Part shown: positions 1-12,545 of the stretch, in pieces
Position numbering within the stretch: the stretch's first letter is position 1
Layout: every line of letters starts with the position of its first letter
Source of the DNA: Hoplostethus atlanticus
Taxonomy: Eukaryota; Chordata; Actinopteri; Trachichthyiformes; Trachichthyidae
NCBI GenBank assembly: GCA_034670405.1
Contig: JAXDDX010000145.1
Coordinates: 877,001-941,000 of the forward strand
Length of the DNA stretch: 64,000 nucleotides
Reading direction: 5' to 3'
Notes under the pieces: model-generated
Database searches by the model: none
The model's input: only the letters and a program-made list of their open reading frames with translations
Told to the model about the DNA's origin: nothing
Position numbers and translations under genes: made by a program

Positions 1-5
1 TTCTA

Positions 6-130
<125 letters not shown>

Positions 131-151
131 CCTTTGGTCTCCAGTGCTCAC

Positions 152-2222
152 CCTGCATGTTCATAGAAGGAATGGATACATTCTCTACTGTTCTTGTCCC
201 ACAGCTTTATAGTTTTATCATCGCTGGACGACACAATCAAACGATCGTCTGGAGAAAACCTGCAAGAGAGGCATTGGAGTTTTCAAAATAAAACCCTTAA
301 GCCTTAAGCTATTGCAATTTTTCTAATGACACTGACTCAAAGTTGTGGGGAAGAAAAACAGACAAGTAGATATATCCTATAAGTGTATACATAAGTGGAA
401 ATGCAACAAACTAAATATGAAAAGTAGCACCAAACAATGTGATAATGGCCAATACTGAATCTAGCGTATATGGATTAGACAAATGTGTGTCTCATACTTG
501 GCGCAGCGGACCCAGTTGATGTGCTGGTTGAGAGAGAAGAGGAACTTCTGCCTGTGGACAGTCCAGACTTTGATGGTCTTGTCGTCAGAGGCTGTGACCA
601 GAGTCTGTCCGTCACCGGAGAAGTTAACGCTACGCACTGTGCCGGTGTGAGCCCTGAATACAGTCGACTCAGCCTTCCTATACGAACACAAAGTAAAAAA
701 AACTATCTCAGCTTCCTTGTCTATGGTACTTTTCTGACGCTGAATACAACAATCGAGTTCTGAAGTGACCCTTTCACAACAAAAACATTTGACCAGGTTG
801 ACATTTCAATTTTGGCAGCATAAATAAGCCTAAAGTGATAATCCCAAGTGGTTGCCTGCTTTCGGCACCTATTGCACGCCTGACTTTGCTGGCAGGGGGA
901 TCCCTCTCTGAGTAGCCCCTCTCAAGGGTTTTTCCTTGTCCTCAGTGAGGGTCTAAGGCTGGTGGGTATCGTGTTTCATCATTTACTGTTTTCATAATGA
1001 GGGTGTTGTGAAGCCCTTTGAGACTGTAATTACACAAATAAACTAAATAAACTAAATAAACTAGACTCACTTTGATAGATATTGTGATCATGATTAGTCT
1101 TGATGATGATTTGAGGGACCGAATTTATTTTATTTCACTTTTGTTTTTGCATCTTGACTATTTTCAACTACAGCGGACATTTCTAAATTAAATTCATTTT
1201 GATATTGATGACTTGCATATAGTCTGTGATTAATAATTGTTGAAACTAAAATAGCAACACGTGATTACACATAGTTTATTGTGCAATCTCAATTTCAACC
1301 CACTAACTATATAACATCTTCAGTTTTCAGGTCTGACAATGAACTTCTGTTCAATAAAGAAAAATATTGTATTATTGCTTTATTCATATTCATTCATATC
1401 TTAGTAATTATCACACAGAAGCTTTGTGAACTGCTTTGTATACCTTGTCTTTCAACTTTGTATTCAGTCAATTTTTTCAATTTTTTAACTAGTGGATTGC
1501 CCTTTCCTAAAATAAGACTGTATGCTATTTTCAATATAAGGGTTGAAAATGAATTCTCTGTCTTTAATCAGTAAAGAGAAGTTTCACTTTACATTTTGAA
1601 TAGACTCAATTAAAAGTGAACTGGCCCAAACTGGTGAAAATAGACAGTAGAGGGAAGTGAGACAGTAAGAGCACACAGACAGCCCACCTAGGCAAGTGCA
1701 CCAGTTCACTCAACAGTGAGAGACGGCACCAACAAAAAGAAACTCACATGCTGGGCACCCATAGGCGTACGCTCTTGTCTCTGGAGGCTGAAGCCACCAG
1801 GTGACCTGAGGGAGAGAACTGAACAGATGTGATAGCGTCTTTGTGTCCATCAAAGCGATAGGCTCGCATCTGAGGCTTCATGTTCCAGATCATCACACAG
1901 GAGTCCATGGAGCCTGTGGCTGGGAGAGGAGCAGGCGGAGTGAGCACATACTGTATGAACACAAAAATATACAGACCCACGCATAGGTGCACACATAGAT
2001 ATTATCCAGACAAACAGCAAAATATATCCATCCACAGAAACACACAGCAAAATATACAGAGACGGACAGTGGGTATCCAGACAGATACCCACAGAACAGC
2101 ACATGCTTTAAGACACACACACAAAAGAAGCAGTTACCAATCTGTTTCATGTTACAGTTGAAGTCCACACTTGTCACAGTGTCTCTGTGGCCCTTGAAAT
2201 GTCTCTCTAGGGTTGGATCAGA
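152..2222 (-). CDS. poc1a: POC1 centriolar protein homolog A, partial (5' exons)
   Basis: WD40-repeat protein of centrioles and basal bodies, needed for centriole stability and cilium formation. Four coding exons are visible on the minus strand: 2138-2222 (begins [14 protein letters not shown]), 1748-1919 ([16 protein letters not shown]), 498-677 ([15 protein letters not shown], then [10 protein letters not shown]) and 152-259 ([20 protein letters not shown]). All junctions are GT-AG and the phases fit (1, 2, 2, 2). The joined product follows vertebrate POC1A closely through the first three to four WD blades, including the paired 'SDDKT.K.W' motifs. The rest of the propeller and the C-terminal POC1 motif lie beyond the left edge. 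The start codon is not settled: the polypyrimidine tract before 2222 argues for an upstream first exon, but no ATG/donor pair between 2230 and 2660 is convincing. An ATG at 2270 reads in frame without splicing and is the fallback. POC1B is less likely, because the linkage to alas1 is the POC1A arrangement. Confidence 0.9.
845..1060. repeat. Dispersed repeat, LINE-like 3' tail
   Basis: This stretch in a poc1a intron contains 'gggtttttccttgtcc', then 'gaagccctttgagactgt', and ends in tandem AAATAAACT units. That combination resembles a 3' end common in teleost genomes (glycine/serine-coded 'TTTTTCCTTG' block, 'CTTTGAGACTGT', short terminal repeats). No reverse transcriptase remains. The family assignment is from memory of such tails, so moderate at best. 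Confidence 0.45.
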
Positions 2223-2776
2223 CTGGAGAGAGAGATAGAGAGAGCAACAGTCATACAGCAAAACACCCATTCATTCACATTGGCCACAGGAAATATCATT
2301 GGAATAGTTATTTCTTGCTACTATTGGCTGAGGTTAGTAAAGCAATACAGCCCATGTAGACTGTAGCGGCGCTGTTTCGCAGTCTACTCTTGGCGGCTCC
2401 TTGACTCCAATACCAAAAGCCCGCTTCGACAGCAGAGAAGCAACATGTCAGCATTTATTGCAATGGTGGCAGTCAATCTTGAACTTTGGTCGATATCAAG
2501 TTAAACGCGGAATTACACGGTGTTGTTGTATTTTGTCTCCAATCCACACGATATTTTGCTAATGCTACCGCACAAGGAGGCGCTGCGTAAAACGTCATAC
2601 GCAGCGACAAACGAGGAACGAATGACGTTTTACGCCACGCTTCCGCGTTTCGTTGTGATAGCAACGGGCCGGGTTACCCAGGAAATATAAGCTGTGTGCG
2701 ACTCGCCGTTAAACTCGGAGAAAGAGAAGAAGAAATCTCCGTGGCCTATGCTTTATTACGAGAGGATACCTGTGGC
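2223..2776. promoter_or_regulatory. Divergent promoter between poc1a and b9d2, with X-box-like site
   Basis: About 550 bases separate the first recognised poc1a exon from the b9d2 ATG. GTTGTGATAGCAAC at 2652-2665 resembles the RFX X-box of ciliary genes: the right half AGCAAC fits RRNRAC, and the left half GTTGTG misses RYYNYY at one position. A TATA-like 'aaatataagc' follows at about 2682. Upstream are nested inverted repeats: CGCTGCGT (2581-2588) with ACGCAGCG (2599-2606), and a perfect 14-base pair at 2585-2598 and 2622-2635 whose arms contain ACGTCA/TGACGT, CRE half-sites. The poc1a 5' end must also lie in this interval. Confidence 0.6.
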
Positions 2777-3304
2777 ATGGCAGAGCTGCACATTATAGGT
2801 CAGATCGTAGGGGCCAGTGGCTTTCCACAGAGCAGCCTATTTTGCAAATGGGGAGTTCATGCGGGAGGTGCGTGGCGGCTTCTCTCTGGCCTGAAGGAGG
2901 GCCAGACTCAGGTGGATCTCCCACAGACTGGAGATATGGCGTACTGGAGTCATCCAATTGATCTTCACTACACGACTAAAGGACTCCAAGGCTGGCCAAA
3001 GCTTCATCTGCAAGTTTGGCACCAGGACTCTTTTGGCCGTTGTCAGCTGTATGGCTATGGGTATTGTCACGTCCCCTCCAGTCCCGGGCACCACCACGTA
3101 CGTTGTGTGACATGGAGACCGCTTGGGTCTTGGCAAGAGCAGCTAGCTCAAGTGTTTGTTGGCGGTGGCCCCCAGCTGCGTACCCCAGACCTCATCTACA
3201 GTGGGGCGGACAGATACAGGCTGCACACTGAAGCCATGGGGACTGTTGAGTTGGAGCTAGGCGTCATCATGCGACACTTTGACAAATATGGCGTCGAGTG
3301 TTAA
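2777..3304 (+). CDS. b9d2: B9 domain-containing protein 2
   Basis: Component of the tectonic/MKS complex at the ciliary transition zone, which gates protein entry into the cilium. The product is 175 residues, the same as human B9D2 as I know it, and is collinear throughout: [16 protein letters not shown] at the start, [39 protein letters not shown], a conserved [12 protein letters not shown] block, and a terminus FDKYGVEC. The B9 domain fills most of the chain. The frame is open upstream to 2696, but similarity begins at the ATG at 2777. Oddly, the whole coding sequence is one exon, whereas the human gene is split by introns. An AATAAA lies 125 bases after the stop. It stands head to head with poc1a, another centriole/cilium gene. 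Confidence 0.95.
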   Translation: MAELHIIGQIVGASGFPQSSLFCKWGVHAGGAWRLLSGLKEGQTQVDLPQTGDMAYWSHPIDLHYTTKGLQGWPKLHLQVWHQDSFGRCQLYGYGYCHVPSSPGHHHVRCVTWRPLGSWQEQLAQVFVGGGPQLRTPDLIYSGADRYRLHTEAMGTVELELGVIMRHFDKYGVEC

Positions 3305-3428
3305 CGTTCGTGTAGAATTGAAAAGGACAAAGTTGTGATGCATTAGAGTCTGAATACATGGAGGACTAACTCGTATTTACTGTTTATACCCCCCCATTAC
3401 GTTTCTGCTTTTATACGCCAAGTATGTA

Positions 3429-3434
3429 AATAAA
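3429..3434 (+). terminator. b9d2: b9d2 polyadenylation signal
   Basis: AATAAA lies 125 bases downstream of the b9d2 stop codon. It is the first canonical signal after it. Confidence 0.65.
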
Positions 3435-5136
3435 GACACTGTTGTCTAAAGCTAAAGTTTGTTCCTTATTGGCATCTTGCTGAAGAAATAAAATGACTTT
3501 TTCACCTTGTTAGCTATTTTTCCATGCCATAATATACATCTATGTAACAATAAGTGCCAACAAATTCAAAAATGTTTATTTTATTGTATTTTACATAAGA
3601 ATACCATTACTTTTACTTAATGAAAAAACTATCTTCAGTCATTACCTCATGGTGTACCAGTAAGTGTACATAAAAATTCAAATCAATAATACCATTACAT
3701 TTTTTAGCGATCCCACCCCTCCACCCCTCCCATCAAGTAAAACTCCCTTTCTCTCCCTAACGGATGTCCCAATGATGTACACCGCCAGCTACTTTTGAAT
3801 GGTCCGTCCCTGCGTTATGTCCCGCTCCAACATCCTGTTTCAACAGGAAATACGCCAAAATAAGGAAGCAAGATGCTCTCAAAATGCCTTTTATTGTGAC
3901 TTTAAGTGAAATGTTTTCGTGGAAACATGATTAATCAAACCATAAAATGATCAAATCAATCATTTTAATCAACATTTTATCCTCACCCTACACAATTACT
4001 TGTCCTGACAACTATTGAAATTTTAATTAAAATGTAATTAATGTAATCTTAAAATTGTTTCCAAACGAAGAGATGAATGATTCTGAACCACTAATTCAAC
4101 AATTTATTTATAAGCAGGCACTCAAAATATTTTTAACCCTAATTGCTTCCAACCAGCCCAAAGGTAGTTTCTGATTAGGAAATATGGTGAAATATTGCCA
4201 TTGGGATACTGATTTTTCATGGCAGTTTGCACTGAAAAGTAATGCCCAAAAGCATTTCTTTTAGGTTTAAATATTTTTTGACCAACAATATGATCACTGA
4301 TCTTAGAAGATAGGCACAGATACTGTCAATTCCAACCCAGTTTCTTAAAAACACTATTTCAAATGGAAAACTTCCATCTCAAAACAGCATGCAAAAATGG
4401 CCTTGTGAGATATTTCAAAATTAAGACCTGTTCAATTATGAGTTAAAAGTTTTCAGGACAGGTAAAACACAACTTACGGTCAAAAGAGCATCTCATGTAT
4501 AAGGAAGAGGATTGTGCCCAAACATATTTATATTGTTCTAGATAACAGAAAACCTGGCTTCTTATTTGCAGCATTGGACTTGTTTAACAATGCCTTAGAC
4601 CCATGTGTTGCATTTACAATTACAAATGTATAGCACAACCTAAATGACTTTTGGCCTCCAATATTAGAAATTACTTATTGTATGATGTGAGGCTCAAGAA
4701 AAGTCATGACTGTTATTACATAGATGACATTTCCTCTAATCCCTTTAAGATATATACCATATTGCTCTGTCCAAGTTTTTTTTCCTCTGCAAACTTTCAA
4801 CTCAAACCAGGCAAAACATATCTGGTAAAAAGAGACATCTCATGTATGAGAAAACTGCCCAAAACATACGTCATGTTGTTCTGGACAGCAGACAACCTAA
4901 CTTCTTATTTGCAACTGTAATTTCATGGTATCATTTCAACAATTAAATACCTGAGCCCTACTAATATTGCAACGGATTCATGATGTAAGCCTTGAGAATC
5001 ACTAACGGATCCCAGTCTGGAACAAAAATATCAACAAAACAAACAAGACAGCAACTGGTCCAGAATGTTTAAACCCCCAACTGAGAGCACAACGCTTCAG
5101 CATTAACCTACTACTAGCATAATGTTTTCTGTAGCG

Positions 5137-5222
5137 TAGCCCTGATACAGGACCCTCTGTTTACCTCTCCCATAGAACAGCCATATGATGAAAGACTCCC
5201 AAAGGGTCCTGTATCAGGGCTA
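5137..5222. repeat. Perfect 20-base inverted repeat
   Basis: The arm at 5137-5156 (TAGCCCTGATACAGGACCCT) is exactly complementary to 5203-5222, with 46 bases between. The spacer holds a smaller inner pair, CTGTT/AACAG. It lies just upstream of the MITE-like element at 5336. Confidence 0.9.
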
Positions 5223-5335
5223 ACTGCAAAGCTGCTGTGAAAGTGACAATGTTTTACTTGTTTACATGTTTGAACTCTGTTTGCAGATCACAACTTTTAG
5301 GCCAGACTGCTATATGATTTATAATCATAAAAGCA

Positions 5336-5701
5336 GGGTTCCTACACCTTTTTGCTAATCAAATTCCATGACTTTTCCAAGACCATAGTCCATGACATAC
5401 TATAGCACAATTTCCATGAGCAGTATTTGTCAGAGTCTATGTTGCAAATGTCACATTTTTACTTAAAATAGCTGATCTGAATGACCCCTGCTATTCCGGC
5501 TTATTTCTGGCTACAACTATCACTTAGGACCGATACTATCAGAAAGTTTCTGATTTGGGAAGTGGATCAACAAGCAGCAAAGCTTGACATTAAATTAAAA
5601 TAAAATATGCACATGTGCAATTTCCCTTAACTTTTCTAGGCATGGGAAACACATTTTTGAATTCTACGACTTTTCCAGGTTTTCTGTGACCGTAGGAACC
5701 C
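5336..5701. mobile_element. MITE-like element with short terminal inverted repeats
   Basis: The segment starts GGGTTCCTAC (5336-5345) and ends GTAGGAACCC (5692-5701), a perfect 10-base terminal inverted repeat around 366 bases with no coding capacity. 'Ccatgacttttccaag' near the left end and 'cgacttttccagg' near the right are typical of a widespread non-autonomous fish element that I associate with the hAT superfamily. No clear 8-base target duplication is visible, so the exact ends and the superfamily are uncertain. Confidence 0.55.
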
Positions 5702-7708
5702 AAAGGAGTGTCCAATCAGTGGTCCAAAATAATGTAACTAACTGTTTTCAGTAATCGTATAACACTGTAACAGTTATTGGATGTCAATCTAGTTATGTGG
5801 AGTAATGTCAAATATATTCCCCTACAAAGGTCAAGTTAACTTAATGTTCAGACATTATTTATGTCGTTTCGAGAGTATTTACATTTCCTTAACTCGCATA
5901 TAACTAGCGAATAAGAAGCTACGAATAAGGAACCAACTTCAGTCGGTTGCTCACTTCGCAAGTGCTTGCAGCCACACTCACCAATGCAGATGTCATCTTT
6001 CCTGATCTTGGAGACAAGCACCCGGTGAAAACAACTTCTTAGTGTTCTTACTGTTACTCCTGAGAAGTAATAGTATCTACTTTTTCATAACACTGTGTTA
6101 GCAACACGAAAAGCTAGTGATAGTTAACCAGTTAGTTAGCTCACAGCAACCACCCGTTGCTCACAACAACAAAGTGCTTTTTCAGTTTACGCGCCGCGAT
6201 TGGGCGCTGAGTTTCCGGTCGGAATTCTTAAAGGGAAAGTCCAACGATTAATGTTTTGGCCGACTAAAAGGTCAACATTACAACGCTAATGCAGTCCTGC
6301 AGCATGGTCAAATGAGAAACCCATACGCCGGAAACAACTGTACAAAACATTGGTGTGATATTAACTCATCTAGATATATAATATAATACGTAAAAATATA
6401 TTAAATTAGGCGAGTATGAACTCTGGACACGTGCCACAACATTCGTCACCGCCAGGTGCCAGCAGTGCGACACGGATTGGAAAACGTTAACATTACTGTG
6501 TTAAATCTTTTAAGCTAATAACAAGTTGTTATATCAAAGATTTAGTGAAACTATGTATTTCATCCTATAAGAGGATTGCTTTATTCTCTCTGTTATCATC
6601 AAAACATTCTCTGTAGGCTATTAGGCTCTTAATACACATCTCACCGCAAAAATAAAAAAATAAAAATAATCAAAAATAACCGCAACCTCGTGCAAAGTTG
6701 TTTAGAAATTCATTAACAATTTCCCTTCCCATAGATGGACTGCAATTTAAAGTATCAGTTACCTCTAGCTCTGCACTCATAAAGAGAAGTTGCCAATTTC
6801 AATTCATCTGTGAGTGAAGGACAAGCATTCATATTTTACCTTTCAACACAACATGAGTGTAAAATGTGTTAGTAGGGATTAGTAGCAATAATAGTAGAAG
6901 CAATAGTAGCAATAAATCTGCTGCTATTAGCACTTGGAATGTAACAAGTGTGTGCTCTCTAGCATCCTTTTAAATAGTTTGCATCATCAACACATGTCTG
7001 TATGTCTTTGCTATAATAAACACATGACTGGTAAATATAGCTGTGAGGATACAACAAATGTGGCCTATTTGTACAGGCATGTACATAACTTTGGGAAAGG
7101 AGTAGAAAGGGCACTTCCTGATTCATCACGATGACATGGCAACACACCAGCCCTCTGCATCATTGTCATCATGGTCATTCATGGAAAAACCCAAACATTT
7201 TATAGTAATTCTGTGGACCCATCAGATGTCAACACAGTCCCTTCTGCACCTCAACCAAATCCCCTTATGCCCACAGCCATGGCTTTGAGTCCTGCGGCTG
7301 CTGTTAGGTAGCCAACAACTCATGGATCTATGGTGGTAAACTACCTTCCATACCCCATATTTATACAGCATGACTAGCTGTAATTATGTTGTTTTCACAT
7401 TACCGTATTAGGCTATTTTCTCATGGTAGAGTCATACCTCTGTTTTATGATGAAAGCAGACTGCGTGCACCTGCCAACCCAAGAGCTGTCTATGTAGAAA
7501 GTTATGGAAATATTTAATGTAAAATATATATTATTAGTCATTTTAACCCTAGCCATAGGGTTGACATACATTTTGAGATTTAAAATGTAAAATTCAAATT
7601 GATTTAAAATGTTAAGATAAAAAAATATCTAAGTGTAATAAATCAGGCCAACAACGCCAACAGTGAGGTAATATAGAGTATTGTTTGGGGTACATTAGAA
7701 CATTTGAG

Positions 7709-7752
7709 ACATTTAGCGGATGCTGTCATTCAGCGCCACTGACAATAGGTGC
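7709..7752 (+). repeat. Diverged copy of a dispersed fish repeat block
   Basis: 'acatttagcggatgctgtc' followed by 'attcagcgccactgacaat' aligns with the better preserved copy at 23657-23700, with roughly a quarter to a third of positions changed. A third copy, inverted, is at 31279-31315. Confidence 0.5.
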
Positions 7753-10700
7753 AACAGAGAGAGAGTCTGACATATCTTTACTTTCGAGTTACTATGCTGA
7801 CAAAGAGAAGTTGAATTGACTTTTTATAATTAATTTGACTTTTATCCTCAGTAATTTCCCTATATAAAAAATGAAATGATTAGAGGGGAGAAAAAAACGT
7901 TCCACTTTGTTCATCTGTTGCATCACACCTCTCTTTTAAAGACACCTCACCTTTACTCCCTGACTTACTGTTTACTCTACAGATTGTGTAGTATGTGAGC
8001 CAAAATACTATTTGCTGGAAGGTGTTATTTCCGTTCAACTGTTCTAAATCAAACTAACATATAGTCTTAAGTTAAATTGTGAAATATGGAGTCATACTAA
8101 TACTATGCAATACGAAACAACAAAACAGAGTAGTTTTATGAATTTAATCATTCACATTTTATCAATTCACAAGTCTTGATAAATGTTTATTGCCTAATTC
8201 CAGTACCTGTTGAATAGAGGGAGGGGTCAAATGGAGAAGGAAGGAGGAAGACAAACAGGAGAATGATTGGAATCCATTAAGCAATGATTACAATTTTCAT
8301 TAGGTAAGTAGAAGGGCCACACACACACACACACACACACACACCAGGGAGTGAGATCTCTTTAAATGCTCCTCCGTCAGTACTCCATCCAAGGTTAGTT
8401 GACAGTGTAATCAGATTAGCACACATAGGAAAGATTCAAAACAGTGTTAAGGTTTTTCTAGTGGTTGGACACTAGAGCGAACATAAAGGGCTTCCTCCTG
8501 ACACGACCACCAATGACAGCTGAAACTGACCGATATCTTACCAAGGTGTTCGATTCTTCTCGCATGCCTGCAGAGTTTCTTTTTTCAGTAATAGAAGATG
8601 CTTTAAGTTTTTGAGTGACTTGAACTGCTGCTGTTTGAACCTCCAAAGTGCTCTAACCTATCTCTATCTCTATCTCTATCTCATTGCTGAGCCTGTTTTG
8701 AAGCTCTGCTGTAAACCTGTTGATTTGATGTAGCTAAGTGGCCCTCCAGCCCCGATAAGTATCAATAACAGCCTGGCTTGTTGACTGCCTCACTGCAGCC
8801 AGAGCATCTCATACAGAAATGTGTCATTTTTAAATTATACAATGGGTTTTTAATAGGTTGGGGGAAAATCACTCAATACATAAATGTTCATTTAAACTTA
8901 TAACGTACAATATAATCTCACGTCGTGTTTGTGATGTGACTGGGTAATGATGACAGCATGATAGGGCGGCAGCCTTCTCTCAGACACACAGACAATTGAT
9001 GATGCATGACCTTATATTTGCCTGGACATGTTACTGTGAAACCAGAGTGGTGAAAGTAATTAATGTGTCCTGGTTGACACCTCTGATATGACCTCATTCC
9101 CAAATCATGCTTATGTATCCTTTTGCCACAATCGATATCTGTGCATAGAAAATACATGTAAAAGCCCATACAAAACATCAAGTGGTTCAACATAAAGTCT
9201 AAGTTGCGTGACAAGAACACAGAGAACAATCCAAAACATGCAGTTTCCTTCTGCAAAGTTTTGAAAGACACACCTCGCAACAACCTCAAAGAAGGAATTT
9301 CTCTCCGAGGGTTGCGCTCCATTGTTCCAGGCCCTTTCAGACACGGGTGTCAGGAAAGGTCATTTCTTCAGACAGTAGGAGGGCGGAGGTTTATTTTTAG
9401 CGACAAAAATGATAAGACTGAGAAGCTAACGAATGGGGAAATGCGTGCCTATCCACCGATCGGTTCACGGTTGCGCACGTAGAATTGCACCACTGCCGCA
9501 TGGCGACATGTTTACCATCGCTGTGTAACAATACAAAGAAGAAGCATTAGATATAGATAGCACATTGGGGTGCTTGCTATTTGGTGAATGCATGGACTTA
9601 TATGCATGGAATATATCTTCTTTGTTTCCAAACAAGTTACAACTTGATGCTATTCAGCCAATACAATCATTTCCGACGCCTATTCTCTGGCCTCGACACT
9701 TGGAATTGATTTAATGCGTCTCTCAAATGACTCACATCGCTTGTTATGTGAAAAAAGCAGATATCCATCAATGAGGGATTCAGTTACTCTTCAGCTGAAT
9801 GTTATAACGGGCAAGAAGAGTGACCTACTTCATAGCGAGCATGATATGGTCAATGGTCCCAGGCACATACGACAGAGGCTAGTGTTCATGGAGAGCAGTG
9901 GAAAGAGGGTTAGCTCATTGTGCTCTGTACCATTAGGTGGCTATTGTCTTGTCATGCTACAACTGTGTAAGCATAAAGCGAATGCTCTTTTACAGAGTGA
10001 ATGAGTGCAGCTGTAAAAAAAAAAGTCAGTAATTCAATTCCATGCAAGTGCAAGACGCATTATGCCAAAGAAAAGCAGAAAAGAGGATTTTATTCTCCAA
10101 AATAGTAGTTGGTAGTTGGCTTTGTCCAATGATAGTATAGTAATATGAAAAAATATTTAGCCCTTGACTGGATTCAGATTGAGTTTGCAGTGAAACTGAA
10201 ATTCCATGCCATTTTTAAAAACATTTGCATTCATTTCACCAGTCATCTAGTTTGCAAAGTCATAAGTCTATACCTCATTCATGTGAATGTACATGTTATT
10301 GTAGGACTTGACTTGACTTGACTACTAGCTGCATTTAAAATACACAAGTTATATGTTATGTTACGTCTATCTCTCTTGAGTGTGTTGCAGAACTGGAGTG
10401 GATCAGGGACAAGGTTGACGCCAGATCTAGGTGGCAATGAACTTCTAGTGCAAAGGTTGTAGGCTTAGTCAGAACACAGCCACTACACCAAAATTCCCCT
10501 TCACAAAGTGATCTCGCCAATAGTTGAATGTCCTTACGATGCACTATGAAGTGAGCCACGGTCATCAGCTGAACTGCTCATCTACACACAGTGGTGTAAT
10601 AAGAAAGAAAAGAAGAAACTGTCATTATTGCAGGGTGGGAGTTCAGCCTTTACTCTGCATTATCTTTATCCAATGTATTTTTCAATTATTTGCCTGATAA

Positions 10701-11441
10701 CCTTTTACTTTCATAGTGTAAAAACTAGTTGGCAGCATGGAGGAGCACACACAAAATCATGACCCTCACTATCGCACTTTTTACTTGGATCTCGCCCATG
10801 AATGAATAGAATGCTAACAGGGCAATAAAATGAAACGAACGCTTTAATGATAATATTCTCATTCTCACGATGCTGCTAGCATTGCGTGACTTTATTTGTT
10901 CACTGGACCATGATCCTATCAGCAGGCCTTCCGCCAATAAAAGAACTGCTGTGGTGTTTGGCAGAGTGGTGGGCTACAGGGAGGAAAAGGAGTGACCTCA
11001 CCCAAACATACTAGTCCCGTTGCTGTTATGCTGGTATGAGTGGGCGGTATTGTTTACAATGCAAAGATATGTGTCATCGCCCTTTATGTCACACATATGC
11101 CTCCGCAAACACACACACATACATCTGTCTCTCTCTAACGCGCACACACAGACGTGCGCTTAAACGCGTCCACTTAAATAGATAGAGGAAATAGAAAGGG
11201 GCGGGGCTTTTACACTGGACTTTGTGTTGTGAAATGGTATTCTGTTGTGCAGCAAAGCAATTACTGCAGACTGGAAACCTAACAGGAAGAGAGGAGAAGG
11301 GTTGGTTTCCTGGTCATCTAGTCATCAGAGATCTGGTTTGACTACGCTTGTGACTGAAAGAGCCTCGGAGGTATGCCGCCTTTATACATCCTTGTTCCTG
11401 GTTAGGAGTCACATGGGCCTGGACAAAGTCTGACTCTGGCC

Positions 11442-11685
11442 TTACTAATAATACTACTACTACAATAACTACTACTACTACTACTACAATAACTACTACT
11501 TCTACTACTATAATAACAACTAGCACTACTACTACTACTACCACTACTACTACCACTACCACCACTACTACTACTACCCCTACCACTACTATTACTACCA
11601 CTACTACTACTTCTACTAATACTACTACTACTGCCACTACCACTACTACTACTTCTACTAATACTACTACTACTTCCACTACCAT

Positions 11686-11724
<39 letters not shown>

Positions 11725-11811
11725 AATAACTACTACTTCTACTACTATAATAACAACTTCCACTACCATTACTACTACTACTACTACTACTACTGCTGCT
11801 GCTACTACCCA
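11442..11811. repeat. (CTA)n trinucleotide array
   Basis: About 370 bases of CTA/CTACTA units with scattered ACC, TAA and TTC variants, and a short (GCT) run at the end. In translation it produces long poly-Val or poly-Ser frames on the minus strand, which are not genes. Confidence 0.97.
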
Positions 11812-12445
11812 AGGTCACTTTTACAGAAAGAAAGAAAAAACTGAAGAAATTAAAAAGAGATGTGATCAAAATCTTGTTTTCACCAGCCACATATAACCTT
11901 GTATGCCTGGAGTCTTTCCAACACCTGGGGGATATGAGAGTTCCACAGAGGGAGTGGAATGTCCAGCTGGTTGGACTGGACACTGGCCAATCTTTGTCCA
12001 TGGGCAAGCGGAGCAAGGTACCAAACCTACTACTGGGACAGACTCCTCGTGTACTCACTGTATCCATAATCCTAATCCACTGGCTTTCATACTTTTTTTT
12101 TTGGACTGTTTTCTTTGAGAATAAAACGGCAACAATATTTCATTCAGCCTACTTCATGTTCCAGGGTCTTGAGAAAGGCCTTTCAAAACTTGTTTTAGAC
12201 ACACATTTCTCCTGAATTTGAGGATCAATACTGCCCTCATCTTCCAATCATCCTAAACCCTAGAGGACATCATAAGAGTGCTTTAAAGAGGTGCAACCAA
12301 AATGGCAGCCATACTTAACATAGCAAACTAGTGTGCTAAAGGATGAGGATAAAGGTGTTCCAACAGTGTAGTAGGACACATATGTTGCTTTGGAATGAGT
12401 CCTGTAAGCCTTTTCACCTAATTCACCTAACCCGTCTACATGCTC

Positions 12446-12545
<100 letters not shown>

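Noticed and set aside
2473..2664. Open frame considered as poc1a exon 1
   Set aside because: Its sequence does not resemble POC1 N-termini, and no donor in the needed phase 0 follows. The inverted-repeat promoter explains the region better.
2696..2776. In-frame N-terminal extension of b9d2
   Set aside because: B9D2 similarity begins exactly at the ATG at 2777, giving 175 residues. The upstream frame overlaps the promoter.
11314..12067. Long minus-strand frames rich in valine or serine
   Set aside because: They are translations of the CTA trinucleotide array. No non-repeat portion resembles a protein.
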